64,000 nt of DNA from Ulota crispa. Taxonomy: Eukaryota; Streptophyta; Bryopsida; Orthotrichales; Orthotrichaceae. The stretch is taken from the NCBI GenBank assembly GCA_963920765.1, contig OY987249.1, positions 7,564,817 through 7,628,816 of the forward strand, given 5' to 3'. A program made the position numbers and the translations under genes. Shown in pieces: positions 59,956 to 64,000 of the stretch. The notes beneath the pieces were generated by a model, which saw only the letters and a list, made by a program, of their open reading frames with translations, searched no databases and had not been told where the DNA came from. Each line of letters begins with the position of its first letter. The stretch's first letter is position 1.

Positions 59956-60386
59956 CTTTTAAATTGTGTTTAAAAATACAAAAGAGCCATTTCTTTTGCC
60001 ATGATTCAAGTTTTCTTATTATAGAATTATACCTCAAAATTTGCACATGCTACTTATACATTGGTCGTATTACCACCAATGTTGCTACCCTATCACCCAT
60101 ACCTCCATAATGTCACATCTTCAGCCCCCAAAATCCACAACCATCCTAAAATAAACTGGTTTAAATGTCATGCTTCATACTTGGATGAATGGAAAGAAAG
60201 ATTCATCCCCACTGGTGAATGATAAACATTTTGCCCCGCGCTGAAGCCTTCCCATTCACAAGAACATGGGAGAGACGAGAGAGAGTCCATTGAATGGATA
60301 ACGGCCCCTCCTCTTCAACGACCAAGCTGAGAGCAAAACCATTGCAGTGCCAGTGCAAAACAGAGTGCACGAGACATAGAGCGAAC

Positions 60387-60415
60387 AAGACAGAGAGAGA
60401 AAGAGAGAGAGACAT
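60387..60415 (+). promoter_or_regulatory. GA-rich tract in the IleRS promoter or leader
   Basis: A GAGAGAGA-type tract lies about 100 bp upstream of the IleRS start codon. The paralogous promoter has only a shorter, interrupted version (about 55816-55830). GA-repeat tracts near transcription starts are frequent in plants and can bind GAGA-binding (BPC) proteins; a role here is inference. Confidence 0.45.
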
Positions 60416-60513
60416 TTTTAGGGCAAGAGCAACAACTCTGGGATTGAGGTGTCCGTGCCCCATGAATGGGGCCTTGTGTTGACTTCCAAGCTTTCAAGGG
60501 CGCCTCCCCGGCC

Positions 60514-64000
<3,487 letters not shown>

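Overview
The window is nuclear DNA of a land plant or close streptophyte relative. The evidence is GT-AG spliced genes, plant-specific families (an LRR receptor kinase of subfamily VIII-1, a plastid GIY-YIG/CGFS glutaredoxin), organelle-type transit peptides and Arabidopsis-type TTTAGGG repeats. Intergenic DNA is very AT-rich and packed with short transposable elements, while several exons are strikingly GC-rich. I cannot place the lineage more precisely; a bryophyte-, lycophyte- or charophyte-like genome would fit.

Layout. 1-18.8 kb: no convincing gene, only AT-rich DNA with piggyBac-like TTAA-flanked elements, foldback MITEs, two short tandem arrays and one charged, coiled-coil-like ORF on the minus strand. 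18.8-36.2 kb: a 19-exon LRR receptor kinase (plus strand, 985 aa when spliced, every junction in frame) whose introns host at least nine MITEs and a 200-N assembly gap. 36.2-38.4 kb: repeats. 38.4-40.5 kb: a 3-exon GRXS16-type glutaredoxin (minus strand, 300 aa). 40.7-42.1 kb: repeats and an 11-copy 15-bp minisatellite. 42.16-43.49 kb: a 3-exon, 182-aa protein matching only the nucleotide-binding half of mitochondrial/plastid enoyl reductase (MECR). 44.3-55 kb: repeats, including a four-element nested insertion. 55.7-64 kb: two neighbouring same-strand genes whose promoter, transit-peptide exon, first intron and start of exon 2 are a tandem duplication. The first encodes a Pro/Lys/Glu-repeat protein ending in a DUF2996-like domain; the second is organellar isoleucyl-tRNA synthetase, cut off by the window end.

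Functions. Three or four of the five genes are predicted to be organelle-targeted (glutaredoxin, DUF2996-like protein, IleRS, perhaps the MECR-like protein), and the fifth is a plasma-membrane receptor. They do not form a pathway. The most noteworthy points are the shared transit-peptide exon, whose paralogy also reveals empty sites for two transposons, and the abundance of TTAA/CCCTAAA-terminated elements that look like piggyBac derivatives, which are rarely described in plants.
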